Origin: Avibacterium volantium_A
GTDB lineage: Bacteria; Pseudomonadota; Gammaproteobacteria; Enterobacterales; Pasteurellaceae
Direction: 5' to 3'
DNA length: 64,000 nt
Assembly (NCBI RefSeq): GCF_049366555.1
Contig: NZ_JBMMGT010000012.1
Coordinates: 1-64,000 of the forward strand
Positions 7,081 to 15,814 of this stretch are shown here, piece after piece (the first letter of the stretch is position 1; each line of letters begins with the position of its first letter). The translations under genes and the position numbers were made by a program. The notes under the pieces are model-generated. The model made no database searches and was not told where the DNA came from. It was given only the letters and a program-made list of their open reading frames with translations.

Positions 7081-8457
7081 ATGAAAATCATCATTCTAGG
7101 CGCTGGCCAAGTTGGCACGACCCTTGCGGAAAATTTAGTGAGTGAGGATAACGACATCACCCTTGTGGATAACCAAGCGGATCGCCTGCTTGCTTTGCAA
7201 GATAAGCACGATTTGAGGGTGGTGAATGGCGTGGCATCTTCACCGAAAGTGTTGCGTGAGGCTGGTGCGGCGGATGCGGATTTAGTGGTGGCAGTAACCA
7301 ATTCAGACGAAACCAATATGATCGCTTGCCAAGTGGCTTATACCTTATTTAACACGCCAACTAAAATCGCACGTATTCGTAGTGCGGATTATTTGCGTGA
7401 GAAAAATAAACTTTTTCAGCCTGATGTGATCCCCATTGATCATATTATTTCGCCAGAAAAATTGGTTACCGATGAAATTGTTCGCTTGATTGATTACCCT
7501 GGGGCGTTGCAGGTTTCGCATTTTGCCAATGGGCGAATTAGTATTGTAGTGGTGAAAGCATATTATGGTGGCCCTTTGGTGGGCTATGCCTTGTCGGCGC
7601 TTAAAGAGCATCTACCCCATATTGATTGCCGTGTGGTGTCGATTTTGCGTCAGGATAAAGTGATTCGTCCACAAGGTTCAACCATTATTGAAGCGGGCGA
7701 TGAAGTCACGTTCATTTGCGATACGATTCATATTAAAGCCATTATGAGCGAATTACAGCGCTTGGAAAAACCTTATAAACGCATAATGATTATTGGTGGC
7801 GGAAATATTGGTAGCGGCGTGGCGAAACGTTTGGAAGAGCAATGTTCAGTAAAATTGATTGAACGTAATCCTGAACGTGCCACTGCGTTGGCAGAACGTT
7901 TGTCAAAGACGCTGGTTTTTTGTGGTGATGCTTCTGATCAATCCTTGTTGTTTGAAGAACATATTGAAAATATTGATGTTTTTCTTTCGCTCACCAGTGA
8001 TGATGAGGCAAACATTATGTCCGCCTTGCTCGCTAAACGCTTAGGGGCGAAAAAGGCGATGGTGCTGATCCAACGAATGGCATATATCAATTTATTGCAA
8101 GGGGGAACGCTGGATATTGTGGTTTCACCACAGCAGGCGACCATTTCTGCCTTGCTTGGCCATATTCGTAAAGGTGATGTGGGCAGTGTGGTGTCATTAC
8201 GTCACGGTATCGCCGAAGCCTTAGAAATTGTGGTACACGGTGAGGCGGAATCTTCTAATGTGATTGGACGACAAGTGTCTGAAATTCGACTTCCGCCGGG
8301 CGTTATTCTCGGTGCGGTGCTACGTGGTGAAGAGGTGATGGTGGCGAGAAAAAGCTTGGTAATTGAAGAAGATGATCGCATTGTGGTGTATGTGAGTGAT
8401 AAAAAATATATTCCTGATGTAGAAAAATTATTCCAACCAAGTGCATTTTTTATCTAA
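7081..8457 (+). CDS. trkA: Trk system potassium uptake protein TrkA
   Basis: Cytoplasmic NAD-binding regulatory subunit of the TrkG/TrkH potassium transporter. Two RCK modules are visible: MKIIILGAGQVGTTLAENL at the N-terminus and RIMIIGGGNIGSGVAKRL near residue 235, each a GxGxxG nucleotide-binding loop followed by a TrkA-C domain. At 458 residues it is full length. AGAGAG lies ahead of the ATG. mscL follows by 88 bp. No trkH or trkG is in the window. Confidence 0.97.
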   Translation: MKIIILGAGQVGTTLAENLVSEDNDITLVDNQADRLLALQDKHDLRVVNGVASSPKVLREAGAADADLVVAVTNSDETNMIACQVAYTLFNTPTKIARIRSADYLREKNKLFQPDVIPIDHIISPEKLVTDEIVRLIDYPGALQVSHFANGRISIVVVKAYYGGPLVGYALSALKEHLPHIDCRVVSILRQDKVIRPQGSTIIEAGDEVTFICDTIHIKAIMSELQRLEKPYKRIMIIGGGNIGSGVAKRLEEQCSVKLIERNPERATALAERLSKTLVFCGDASDQSLLFEEHIENIDVFLSLTSDDEANIMSALLAKRLGAKKAMVLIQRMAYINLLQGGTLDIVVSPQQATISALLGHIRKGDVGSVVSLRHGIAEALEIVVHGEAESSNVIGRQVSEIRLPPGVILGAVLRGEEVMVARKSLVIEEDDRIVVYVSDKKYIPDVEKLFQPSAFFI

Positions 8458-8545
8458 AAATGAAAAAAATGCTGTACTTATCCTTTTTAGTACATATAAT
8501 AGCCGCCGCTGATTAATCCTTTCAGCCTTTTATTTAGGAGCATTT

Positions 8546-8944
8546 ATGAGTTTTATGAAAGAGTTCCGCGAATTTGCAATGCGCGGTAATGTTGTGGATA
8601 TGGCTGTCGGTGTGGTTATCGGCGGTGCATTTGGTAAAATCGTAAGTTCATTTGTTGCTGATGTGATTATGCCTGTTTTAGGTTTACTCACAGGTGGCGT
8701 AGATTTCAAAGATTTACACGTTGTATTGAAAGAAGCGGTGGGTGATGTGCCAGCAGTAACGTTAAACTACGGTGTATTCGTACAAAATATCGTTGACTTC
8801 GTGATCATTGCGTTCGCAATTTTCTTAGTCGTTAAAGGTATGAACAAAATGAAGAAACCAGCAGAAGAGCCAGAAGCAGCACCTGCTGAGCCTTCAAATG
8901 AAGAAAAATTATTAACTGAAATCCGTGATTTATTAAAAAAATAA
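8546..8944 (+). CDS. mscL: Large-conductance mechanosensitive channel MscL
   Basis: Inner-membrane emergency valve that opens under membrane tension in hypo-osmotic shock. The 132-residue protein has the N-terminal amphipathic helix MSFMKEFREFAMRGNVVDMA, TM1 (VGVVIGGAFGKIVSSFVADVI), a periplasmic loop, TM2 (NIVDFVIIAFAIFLVV) and a charged C-terminal bundle. AGGAG precedes the ATG. A TATAAT-like element sits about 55 bp upstream, so it may have its own promoter besides trkA readthrough. Confidence 0.97.
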   Translation: MSFMKEFREFAMRGNVVDMAVGVVIGGAFGKIVSSFVADVIMPVLGLLTGGVDFKDLHVVLKEAVGDVPAVTLNYGVFVQNIVDFVIIAFAIFLVVKGMNKMKKPAEEPEAAPAEPSNEEKLLTEIRDLLKK

Positions 8945-8956
8945 TTCGCTGATTAG

Positions 8957-8990
8957 AAAAAATCTTCCTCATAAGTAGGAAGATTTTTTT
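8957..8990 (+). terminator. Terminator after mscL
   Basis: AATCTTCCT (8961-8969) pairs with AGGAAGATT (8977-8985), flanked by an A-run upstream and eight T residues downstream. Confidence 0.9.
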
Positions 8991-9058
8991 TATCCTAAAT
9001 TTGGATAACGTAGTAAAATAATGCCCAATATTCACTTATTTCTAAAAGGAGAACAACA

Positions 9059-9469
9059 ATGGACGCTATTCTAACAGTCGAAGAATCTCAAGCTACAACG
9101 CGTGAAATTATTCGTGACCTGCTTAATGACGGCAGTGATCCTGCTGCGCTTTATATTATTGAGCATCATATTTCGCATTATGATTTTGATAAATTGGAAA
9201 AAATTGCCGTTGATGTGTTTAAGGCAGGTTATGAAGTGTCTGACGCAGAAGAATGGCAAGATGAAGATGGCAAAACCTTATTTTCCTTTGATGCCATTAG
9301 CGAAATTGAATTAAAGGCAGAATTAATTGATGCTCAACAGAAAGAATTATTCCCATTGATTGCTAAATTTAACGGCATTTATGACGGCTGGGGAACCTAT
9401 TTTGAAGATCCTAATGCACAAGAAGATGAATATGGAGAAGACGGCGAGTTTTTTGATGACGAAGAATAA
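9059..9469 (+). CDS. rraB: Ribonuclease E inhibitor RraB
   Basis: Binds RNase E and changes degradosome composition, slowing decay of a subset of mRNAs. The protein is small (136 residues) and very acidic, with the RraB core pattern DGSDPAALYIIEHHISHYDFDKLEKIAVDVFKAGYEV (split: residues about 25-61) and YDGWGTYFE near residue 109. The C-terminal tail is almost all Glu and Asp, as in the family. AAGGAGAACAACA precedes the ATG. It is a single-gene unit between two terminators. Confidence 0.93.
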   Translation: MDAILTVEESQATTREIIRDLLNDGSDPAALYIIEHHISHYDFDKLEKIAVDVFKAGYEVSDAEEWQDEDGKTLFSFDAISEIELKAELIDAQQKELFPLIAKFNGIYDGWGTYFEDPNAQEDEYGEDGEFFDDEE

Positions 9470-9494
9470 AACTCAGCAAAATTTGTAAAAATTC

Positions 9495-9538
9495 CACCGC
9501 ACTTTATTTTTACCAAAATATTAGTGCGGTGCTTTTTT
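9495..9538 (+). terminator. Terminator made of inverted uptake sequences
   Basis: CACCGCACT (9495-9503) pairs with AGTGCGGTG (9523-9531), followed by CTTTTTTAT. The two arms are uptake signal sequence cores in opposite orientation. Confidence 0.75.
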
Positions 9539-9617
9539 ATGGATTTTTTATTTTCGGAACTATTCGTCTTTTTACCTGTCGATATAGCAACAAATCAATT
9601 AACTTATAAGGATTTTT

Positions 9618-10313
9618 ATGCGCTTAAAACAACTGACTTTTGCCTTAATGGCATTACCACTTTCTGCCTTGGCAACCCCTGTGAGCAACAATAATGTGAT
9701 TAATTTTGATGTGGAAGTTGAAAAAGAAATTGCCCACGATCTACTGCAAGCAACATTATTTATCCAAGCAGAAAATAAAGATCTTGCGTTAGCCAATAAG
9801 GAAATTAACGGCAAAATAAATCGTGCTTTTGAGATTTTAAAAGCCTATCCTGACGTGGAATTGCGTGATAATTCTCGCAGCACACGCGTGCGTTATAATG
9901 GTGAGGGAAAACAAAATGGTTGGATCGCGCGTGGGCAGTTAATGCTGCAAAGTAAAAATAATGAGGCGTTATCAAAAGCCATCAGTGAGCTGAATGGTCT
10001 TTTAGCGATTGAATATGTGAACTCTCAAGTGTCTTCTGACGCAATTAATCGCATTGAAGATGAAATGATGCAACAGGCGCTGACACAATTAAACCGCAAA
10101 GCCACATTAATTCAGCAATCACTTGGGGTGAAAGGCTATAAAATTGTGGAATTGAATATCCGAACGCCAATGGAAAGCGGGCGCTTTGTAGCTCGCCCTT
10201 ATGCAATGGCGAAAATGGCAAGTTCAATGTCGAATGATGAGGTGCAATTAGGCAACGGCAAAGCTAACGTAAGAGCAAGCATTGAGGCGAAAATTCAGCT
10301 TGTTCAGGAATAA
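9618..10313 (+). CDS. SIMPL-domain (DUF541) periplasmic protein
   Basis: A 231-residue secreted protein with a signal peptide (MRLKQLTFALMALPLSALA, cleavage after ALA near residue 19). The mature part matches the SIMPL/DUF541 family, whose member YggE is linked to lower oxidative stress. Landmarks are FDVEVEKEIAHDLLQATLFIQAENKD, the RVRYNGEGKQNGWIARGQL region and the C-terminal VRASIEAKIQL strand. AAGGATTTTT lies before the ATG. The molecular activity is unknown. It is followed 60 bp later by slyD. Confidence 0.85.
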   Translation: MRLKQLTFALMALPLSALATPVSNNNVINFDVEVEKEIAHDLLQATLFIQAENKDLALANKEINGKINRAFEILKAYPDVELRDNSRSTRVRYNGEGKQNGWIARGQLMLQSKNNEALSKAISELNGLLAIEYVNSQVSSDAINRIEDEMMQQALTQLNRKATLIQQSLGVKGYKIVELNIRTPMESGRFVARPYAMAKMASSMSNDEVQLGNGKANVRASIEAKIQLVQE

Positions 10314-10373
10314 TGACAGCCTGCCCCATTTCCTATACAATGGGGCAATTTTAACAAGCCAACGAGGTTATAA

Positions 10374-10985
10374 ATGAAAGTTGCAAAAAATGTTGTGGTG
10401 AGCATTGCTTACCAAGTTCGCACCGAAGACGGTGTATTAGTTGATGAAGCCCCAGTAAATCAGCCTTTAGAATATTTACAAGGGCATAATAATTTAGTGA
10501 TTGGCTTAGAAAAAGCCTTAGAGGGAAAATCCGTTGGCGATAAATTTGAAGTTCGTGTAAAACCAGAAGAAGGTTATGGCGAATACAATGAAAATTTAGT
10601 GCAACGTGTGCCAAAAGATGTGTTTGTTGGTGTTGATGAGCTGGTAGCTGGAATGCGTTTCATTGCAGATACGGATGTCGGCCCATTACCTGTGGTGATT
10701 ACAGAAGTGGGTGAAAATGATGTGGTAGTGGACGGCAACCATATGCTTGCAGGTCAAGAATTACTTTTCGATGTGGAAGTGGTGGGAACCCGCGAAGCAA
10801 CTTTAGAGGAAATCGCACACGGTCATATCCACCAAGAGGGCGGTTGCTGTGGCGGACACGGTGATAGCGATGAAGAAGGACACGGCTGTGGTTGTGGCGG
10901 TCATCACCATCACCATCATCACGACCACGATCACCACCATCACGATGGCGAAGGTTGCTGCGGAAACGGTGGTTGTAAACACTAA
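10374..10985 (+). CDS. slyD: FKBP-type peptidyl-prolyl isomerase SlyD
   Basis: Cytoplasmic prolyl isomerase and chaperone that also stores and delivers nickel. The FKBP domain starts VVSIAYQVRTEDGVLVDEA with the inserted IF chaperone domain (GMRFIADTDVGPLPVVITEV and following) between residues about 70 and 130. The last 60 residues are extremely rich in His and Cys (HGCGCGGHHHHHHH and EGCCGNGGCKH), the metal-binding tail. At 203 residues the tail is as long as the E. coli one. AACGAGGTTATAA precedes the start. Confidence 0.96.
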   Translation: MKVAKNVVVSIAYQVRTEDGVLVDEAPVNQPLEYLQGHNNLVIGLEKALEGKSVGDKFEVRVKPEEGYGEYNENLVQRVPKDVFVGVDELVAGMRFIADTDVGPLPVVITEVGENDVVVDGNHMLAGQELLFDVEVVGTREATLEEIAHGHIHQEGGCCGGHGDSDEEGHGCGCGGHHHHHHHDHDHHHHDGEGCCGNGGCKH

Positions 10986-11016
10986 TTAAATTCTCGTCAA
11001 AAAACGACCGCACTTC

Positions 11017-11064
11017 AATCCACACCGCATTTAGTCGAAGATTAAATGGGTGTGGATTTTTTTG
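11017..11064 (+). terminator. Terminator after slyD
   Basis: AATCCACACC (11017-11026) pairs with GGTGTGGATT (11049-11058) across a 22-nt loop, followed by TTTTT. An uptake core, ACCGCACTT, lies just upstream (11007-11015). Confidence 0.75.
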
Positions 11065-11077
11065 TGATACACATCAA
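11064..11077 (+). promoter_or_regulatory. FNR-like site (CRP-overlapping) before pepE-dcuC
   Basis: GTGAT-ACAC-ATCAA matches the FNR consensus TTGAT-N4-ATCAA at 9 of 10 positions. The same DNA reads TGTGA-N6-TCAAG, a half-perfect CRP site. It lies 116 bp before the pepE ATG, which fits an anaerobically activated promoter. Confidence 0.5.
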
Positions 11078-11192
11078 GAAATTCACCTTTTTATTGTAAA
11101 TCTAGTGCCTTTTTTGTCATTCCTACGCATAATGTTCCTTGTAATCACTTAACCCTAACAGGTTATTCTTTCGCATTCACAAGGAGGCAAGA

Positions 11193-11912
11193 ATGAAAAA
11201 TATGCTTTTAATGAGCGGTTCCAAATACCAAAATACCGGTTATCTCGTGCATTGTATGCCGTGGCTGAAAAGCTTTCTTTCTACATACAAAGGAAAAACT
11301 ATTGGATTTGTGCCTTATGCAGGTGTGAGCCGTAGTTATGATGAATATGAAGCGCTGGTGCAACAAGCCTTGGCAGAGCTAGAAATGGACGTGGTTTCTG
11401 TCCATCGTGGCAAGCGCCATTTAGATATTATTGAGCAAGCTGATGTGATTGCCATTGGCGGCGGCAACACCTTCTGCCTGCTTAATGGGTTATATGAACA
11501 TCATTTATTAGATGCCATTCGCCAAAAAGTGCAACAAGGCACGCCTTATTTCGGCTGGAGCGCAGGAGCCAATGTGGCAGGCAAAACCATTATGACCACC
11601 AATGATATGCCAATTCTTTATCCGCCTTCCTTTGACGCCTTAAATCTTTTCCCACATCAAATTAATCCACACTTTATTTCCGGCAAAATTGCAGGGCATA
11701 ACGGTGAAAGCCGTGAAGAGCGCTTAGCGGAATTTTTGATTGTCAATCCTGAATCGCACGTCTACGCCTTGCCTGAAGGCACAGCATTACAGATTCAAGG
11801 CAATCAAGCAAACGTGCTGGACATTAGCGAAGCACAGCAAAGTGCGGTGCTAAAATTCAGTAAAAATGGCCAATGCGAACGCTATGCAAGCGGTGTTACC
11901 TTTGATTACTAA
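11193..11912 (+). CDS. pepE: Dipeptidase E (alpha-aspartyl dipeptidase)
   Basis: Cytoplasmic serine peptidase that cleaves Asp-X dipeptides, releasing aspartate. The nucleophile elbow is FGWSAGANVAG with Ser123; Asp138 (in MTTNDMP) and His160 (in INPHF) complete a triad with the same spacing as the Ser120-Asp135-His157 triad of the Salmonella enzyme. The IGGGNTF loop near residues 88-94 is also typical. AAGGAGG sits just upstream of the ATG. It is 11 bp from dcuC, so peptide-derived aspartate and C4-dicarboxylate transport are probably made together. Confidence 0.96.
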   Translation: MKNMLLMSGSKYQNTGYLVHCMPWLKSFLSTYKGKTIGFVPYAGVSRSYDEYEALVQQALAELEMDVVSVHRGKRHLDIIEQADVIAIGGGNTFCLLNGLYEHHLLDAIRQKVQQGTPYFGWSAGANVAGKTIMTTNDMPILYPPSFDALNLFPHQINPHFISGKIAGHNGESREERLAEFLIVNPESHVYALPEGTALQIQGNQANVLDISEAQQSAVLKFSKNGQCERYASGVTFDY

Positions 11913-11923
11913 GGAGAAGAAAA

Positions 11924-13216
11924 ATGCTTGAACTTAAATCTCTTGTAGCGATTTTGGGCGTTATCGCTGCGGTTTATTTACTGGTAAAAAAATATGAAAC
12001 GCGCACCGTATTAATTGGCTTAGGGCTGATGATGTCCTTACTAACCCTAAACCCAATGGGCGCATTGGACGCTTTTGCGAAATCAATGACTAGCGGCGGC
12101 TTGATTATGGCGATCTGTTCTAGTATGGGTTTTGCTTATGTAATGAAATACACAAAATGCGACACTCATCTGGTGCATTTAATGACGAAACCGCTTTCAG
12201 GGCTAAGATTTTTCTTAATCCCTTTTGCCACGATCATCACCTTCTTTATTAATATTGCGATCCCTTCTGCGGCTGGTTGTGCCGCTGCGGTTGGCGCAAC
12301 CTTAATCCCTGTGCTAAAAAGTGCTGGCGTACGCCCAGCCACCGCGGGGGCAGCGATTTTGGCAGGAACGTTCGGCTCAATGATGAGTCCGGGTTCTTCC
12401 CATTCCGCAATGATCGCGGAAATGTCCAATTTAACCATCACGCAAGTGAACTTATCTCACGCGCCTTACACAATGATCGCAGGGGCGATTGCGGCGGTTT
12501 CACTAACCTTGGTTGCATTAATGTTGAAAGATTACGGCGAAGAACACCGCCAAGCCTATTTAGCTGAAGCGAAAGAAGCGGAACAATCTTTCCAAAAATC
12601 GAACCTCCTTTTTGCCATTGCGCCTTTATTACCGTTGGTAATTTTGGTGATCGGTGGTACATCTTTACAAGAAATCCCAGCGTTGGCGTGGACAAAAATG
12701 GGCGTGCCACAAGCAATGTTAATTGGAGCGATTTACGCCATCATTGTAACCCGAGTTTCCCCGGCAAAAATTACCGAAGAATTTTTTAATGGAATGGGCA
12801 GTGCTTATGCAAACGTGCTAGGTATCATTATTTCCGCCAGCGTTTTTGTGGCAGGATTAAAATCCACTGGCGCCATTGACAGTGCCATCGAGTTCCTTAA
12901 ACATTCCAACGAATTCGTACGCTGGGGAGCAACCATTGGGCCATTCTTAATGGGCTTGCTCACTGGTTCTGGCGATGCGGCAGCCATTGCTTTCAACACA
13001 GCGGTAACGCCACACGCGGTCGAATTAGGCTATACCCACTTAAATCTTGGTATGGCAGCGGCTATCGCAGGGGCTATCGGACGCACCGCTTCCCCTATTG
13101 CTGGCGTAACCATTGTATGCGCGGGCCTAGCAATGGTTAGCCCAGTAGAAATTGTCAAACGTACTGGCTTAGGAATGGTGCTTGCGGTGCTATTTTTAGC
13201 ATTATTTATGCTCTAA
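11924..13216 (+). CDS. dcuC: Anaerobic C4-dicarboxylate transporter, DcuC family
   Basis: Inner-membrane carrier for fumarate, succinate, malate or aspartate exchange or efflux. The 430 residues are hydrophobic throughout with about 11-12 membrane segments. Family landmarks include IAIPSAAGCAAAVGATLIPVL, GTFGSMMSPGSSHSAMIAEM and LTGSGDAAAIAFNTAVTPHA. AAGGAG lies 9 bp before ATG 11924. Sharing an operon with pepE suggests that aspartate from peptides is deaminated to fumarate as electron acceptor. Substrate choice is inferred from family and context. Confidence 0.88.
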   Translation: MLELKSLVAILGVIAAVYLLVKKYETRTVLIGLGLMMSLLTLNPMGALDAFAKSMTSGGLIMAICSSMGFAYVMKYTKCDTHLVHLMTKPLSGLRFFLIPFATIITFFINIAIPSAAGCAAAVGATLIPVLKSAGVRPATAGAAILAGTFGSMMSPGSSHSAMIAEMSNLTITQVNLSHAPYTMIAGAIAAVSLTLVALMLKDYGEEHRQAYLAEAKEAEQSFQKSNLLFAIAPLLPLVILVIGGTSLQEIPALAWTKMGVPQAMLIGAIYAIIVTRVSPAKITEEFFNGMGSAYANVLGIIISASVFVAGLKSTGAIDSAIEFLKHSNEFVRWGATIGPFLMGLLTGSGDAAAIAFNTAVTPHAVELGYTHLNLGMAAAIAGAIGRTASPIAGVTIVCAGLAMVSPVEIVKRTGLGMVLAVLFLALFML

Positions 13217-13237
13217 TGAAACAGGCACAATAAATAA

Positions 13238-13342
13238 AAGTGCGGTGAAAAAACTCAACAAATTTTCACCGCACTTGCTTGTTTTACCGTTTTTGTTGAA
13301 AACCTAACGAGCTTTCTCGTTATAAAGTGCGGTGCTTTTTTC
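13238..13342. terminator. Uptake-sequence cluster and terminator after dcuC
   Basis: Three uptake cores alternate +,-,+. AAGTGCGGTGAAA (13238-13250) pairs perfectly with TTTCACCGCACTT (13264-13276), and the latter can alternatively pair with AAGTGCGGTG at 13325-13334, which is followed by CTTTTTT. Between them TAACGAG (13305-13311) pairs with CTCGTTA (13316-13322). These mutually exclusive stems probably end dcuC transcription. Confidence 0.65.
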
Positions 13343-13424
13343 CGCGAAATTTCCTCGCACTTATCGCCTTTTGCATACGAATTTTGTACAATGCACCGTT
13401 TTGAGTGATTATTGAGATTATTGT

Positions 13425-14756
13425 ATGAGTTCAGCGCCAAATATTGGTTTTATTAGCTTAGGTTGTCCTAAGAATTTAGTGGATTCAGAGCGTATTTTAA
13501 CGGAGTTGCGTTCTGACGGATATAACATTATTCCGAGTTATGAAAATGCCGATTTAGTGATCGTTAATACCTGCGGATTTATTGACAGCGCAGTGCAAGA
13601 GTCGCTAGAAGCGATCGGCGAAGCATTGGAAGAAAACGGCAAGGTGATTGTAACGGGCTGTCTGGGAGCGAAAGAAGATCGCATTCGTGAAGTTCACCCA
13701 AAAGTGTTGGAAGTGACTGGCCCTCATAGCTATGAAGCGGTGATGGAGCAAGTGCATAAATATGTGCCAAAGCCTGCCCATAATCCTTATATCAGCCTTG
13801 TGCCAGCGCAAGGGGTGAAGCTCACGCCAAAACATTATGCTTATTTGAAAATTTCTGAAGGCTGCGATCACCGTTGCACGTTCTGCATTATCCCTTCAAT
13901 GCGTGGGGATTTAGATAGCCGTCCAATTACGCAAGTGTTAGATGAAGCCAAACGCCTTGCCGATGCGGGTGTGAAAGAGTTGCTTATCGTGTCGCAAGAT
14001 ACCTCTGCTTATTCTTTAGATCAAAGCAAAGAAAATCAAAACAAAACGGTTTTCTGGAACGGCAAGCCGATTAAAAACAATCTCATCAGCCTGTGCGAAC
14101 AGTTGGCAACCTTAGGCATTTGGGTGCGTTTGCATTATGTGTATCCTTATCCGCACGTGGATAATTTAATTCCACTCATGGCAGAGGGCAAAATCTTGCC
14201 TTATTTAGATATTCCATTACAGCACGCTAGCCCGAAAATTTTGAAAGCGATGAAACGCCCCGGTTCAATCGATCGCACCCTTGAACGAATTAAAAAATGG
14301 CGTGAAATTTGCCCTGAATTAACCTTGCGTTCTACCTTTATTGTGGGCTTCCCAGGGGAAACGGAAGAAGATTTCCAACAATTATTGGACTTCTTGCAAG
14401 AAGCACAACTAGATCGCGTTGGCTGTTTTAAATTTAGCCCGGTAGAGGGGGCAGTTGCCACAGATCTGCCAGATCAAGTGCCTGAAGAGGTAAAAGAAGA
14501 ACGCTTCCATCGCTTTATGCAAGTGCAACAAGCCATTTCTGCACAGCGTTTACAGCAAAAAATTGGCAAAACCCTGCCTGTTATTGTGGACGAAATTGAT
14601 GAAGAAGGCATTATCGGACGTTCAATGGCGGATGCGCCAGAAATTGATGGCGTGGTGTATGTGGATAACCTGTCAAACCAAGCGGTTAGCGTGGGGCAAG
14701 TGATTAACGTTACTATCACACAAGCGGACGAATATGATTTATGGGGAACTTGCTAA
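13425..14756 (+). CDS. rimO: Ribosomal protein S12 methylthiotransferase RimO
   Basis: Radical-SAM enzyme that adds a methylthio group to Asp88/89 of ribosomal protein S12. The N-terminal UPF0004 domain supplies Cys14 (LGCPKN), Cys50 (NTCGF) and Cys79 (TGCLG) for the auxiliary iron-sulfur cluster. The radical-SAM triad is Cys147-Cys151-Cys154 in EGCDHRCTFCIIPSMRG. A C-terminal TRAM domain ends in ADEYDLWG. At 443 residues it is complete. The phosphatase gene starts within its stop codon. Confidence 0.97.
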   Translation: MSSAPNIGFISLGCPKNLVDSERILTELRSDGYNIIPSYENADLVIVNTCGFIDSAVQESLEAIGEALEENGKVIVTGCLGAKEDRIREVHPKVLEVTGPHSYEAVMEQVHKYVPKPAHNPYISLVPAQGVKLTPKHYAYLKISEGCDHRCTFCIIPSMRGDLDSRPITQVLDEAKRLADAGVKELLIVSQDTSAYSLDQSKENQNKTVFWNGKPIKNNLISLCEQLATLGIWVRLHYVYPYPHVDNLIPLMAEGKILPYLDIPLQHASPKILKAMKRPGSIDRTLERIKKWREICPELTLRSTFIVGFPGETEEDFQQLLDFLQEAQLDRVGCFKFSPVEGAVATDLPDQVPEEVKEERFHRFMQVQQAISAQRLQQKIGKTLPVIVDEIDEEGIIGRSMADAPEIDGVVYVDNLSNQAVSVGQVINVTITQADEYDLWGTC

Positions 14757-15226
14757 TGACAGTGAAGGTGCTTTTTGTCTGCTTGGGGAACATCTGCCGT
14801 TCCCCAATGGCAGAATATCTTTTCCGCGAAAAAGTGAAACAAGCAGGGCTAGCCGATAAAATCCTCTGCGACAGTGCGGGGACATCAGGCTGGCACGATG
14901 GCGAAGATATGCACTGTGGCACAGCAGAAACCCTTGAATTACATCATATTGATAATAAAGGCTTTACTAGCCGAAAAGTGCGGTTAAAAGATTGGCAAGA
15001 TTTTGATTATCTGATTGCAATGGACAATCAAAATTTAGCGGATTTGGAAAAATTATTTGGGCATTACCCTGAAAAATTATTTCAAATCACCCAACTTTGT
15101 CCAAACCTTGGTATCGATCATATCCCTGATCCTTGGTACACCAAAAACTTCACGCAAACCTATGAATTATTGGATCAATGTTGCGATGCGCTGCTAGAAC
15201 ATATCCGTAAAGAAAAACATTGCTAA
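14756..15226 (+). CDS. Low-molecular-weight protein-tyrosine phosphatase
   Basis: Cytoplasmic phosphatase of the LMW-PTP family, 156 residues. The P-loop C-X5-R-S is FVCLGNICRSP with Cys9 and Arg15, and the general-acid loop is IPDPWYTKNF. I chose ATG 14756, which overlaps the rimO TAA by one base and has GGGGAAC 9 nt upstream; an in-frame ATG at 14741 inside rimO would add five residues of no family value. Substrate is unknown. No tyrosine kinase or capsule genes are nearby, so the role may differ from Wzb-type enzymes. Confidence 0.9.
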   Translation: MTVKVLFVCLGNICRSPMAEYLFREKVKQAGLADKILCDSAGTSGWHDGEDMHCGTAETLELHHIDNKGFTSRKVRLKDWQDFDYLIAMDNQNLADLEKLFGHYPEKLFQITQLCPNLGIDHIPDPWYTKNFTQTYELLDQCCDALLEHIRKEKHC

Positions 15227-15229
15227 AAA

Positions 15230-15805
15230 TCACCCCACCAACACCCCAAACAGCGGAATGTCCCAGCTTTCTACGGGTAATGTCTCCACTTGTTGGCATT
15301 GGTGGGCTAAGCCGATGGGGAGGAAATTTTTTTGTTGCCAGTTTTGCAAAGTGCGGTCGTAAAAGCCTCCGCCCATTCCAAGGCGGTTGCCTTGTTTATC
15401 AAAGGCGACAAGTGGGGTAAATATGATGTCAAGTTCATTGGTTGGGAGAACATTTCGGACATCTAATTTGGGCTCTAAGATGCCAAATTTGTTTTTTTGC
15501 AATGGGCTGTTTGGGTGATAGCGGAGAAAGAGCAAATTATTGGCTGAAAAAGGATGCAGAATGGGTAGATAAACGGAGATGTTTTTTTTCCATAATTGCT
15601 GAATGAGCTGTTTTGTTGAGATTTCGCCATCAAAAGAAAGATACAATCCGATATGTTTAGCTTGTTTTTTTTCTATGAGATCAAGGGCTTGTTGAGAGAT
15701 TTTTTGTTCAGCAAGGTTTTGCTCAGCTGGGCTAAGAGATTGGCGTAATTGACGAATTTGTTGGCGAATAATTTGGCGTTGTTGATTGCGAGTTGTGAGA
15801 TTCAT
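15230..15805 (-). CDS. fau: 5-formyltetrahydrofolate cyclo-ligase
   Basis: ATP-dependent conversion of 5-formyl-THF to 5,10-methenyl-THF, recycling a folate inhibitor. The 191-residue protein shows the N-terminal basic RQQIRQLRQSLSPAEQ helix, LYLSFDGEIST, and the signature GMGGGFYDRTLQNW near residues 143-156. It follows 6S RNA on the same strand, the order seen across gammaproteobacteria (zapA-ssrS-fau), where both come from one precursor. Its 3' end converges with the phosphatase gene 3 bp away. Confidence 0.95.
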   Translation of the reverse strand: MNLTTRNQQRQIIRQQIRQLRQSLSPAEQNLAEQKISQQALDLIEKKQAKHIGLYLSFDGEISTKQLIQQLWKKNISVYLPILHPFSANNLLFLRYHPNSPLQKNKFGILEPKLDVRNVLPTNELDIIFTPLVAFDKQGNRLGMGGGFYDRTLQNWQQKNFLPIGLAHQCQQVETLPVESWDIPLFGVLVG

Positions 15806-15814
15806 TGTTTTATG

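Noticed and set aside
10840..10985. Possible tandem repeat or CRISPR-like structure
   Set aside because: The repeated CAC/CAT triplets encode the metal-binding His tail of SlyD; no spacers.
10699..11025. Arg/Asp-rich frame opposite the slyD tail
   Set aside because: Produced by the His/Cys codon repeats of SlyD read in reverse.
14741..14755. Earlier ATG for the tyrosine phosphatase
   Set aside because: Inside rimO, no ribosome-binding site, and the family starts within a few residues of VLFVCLGN.
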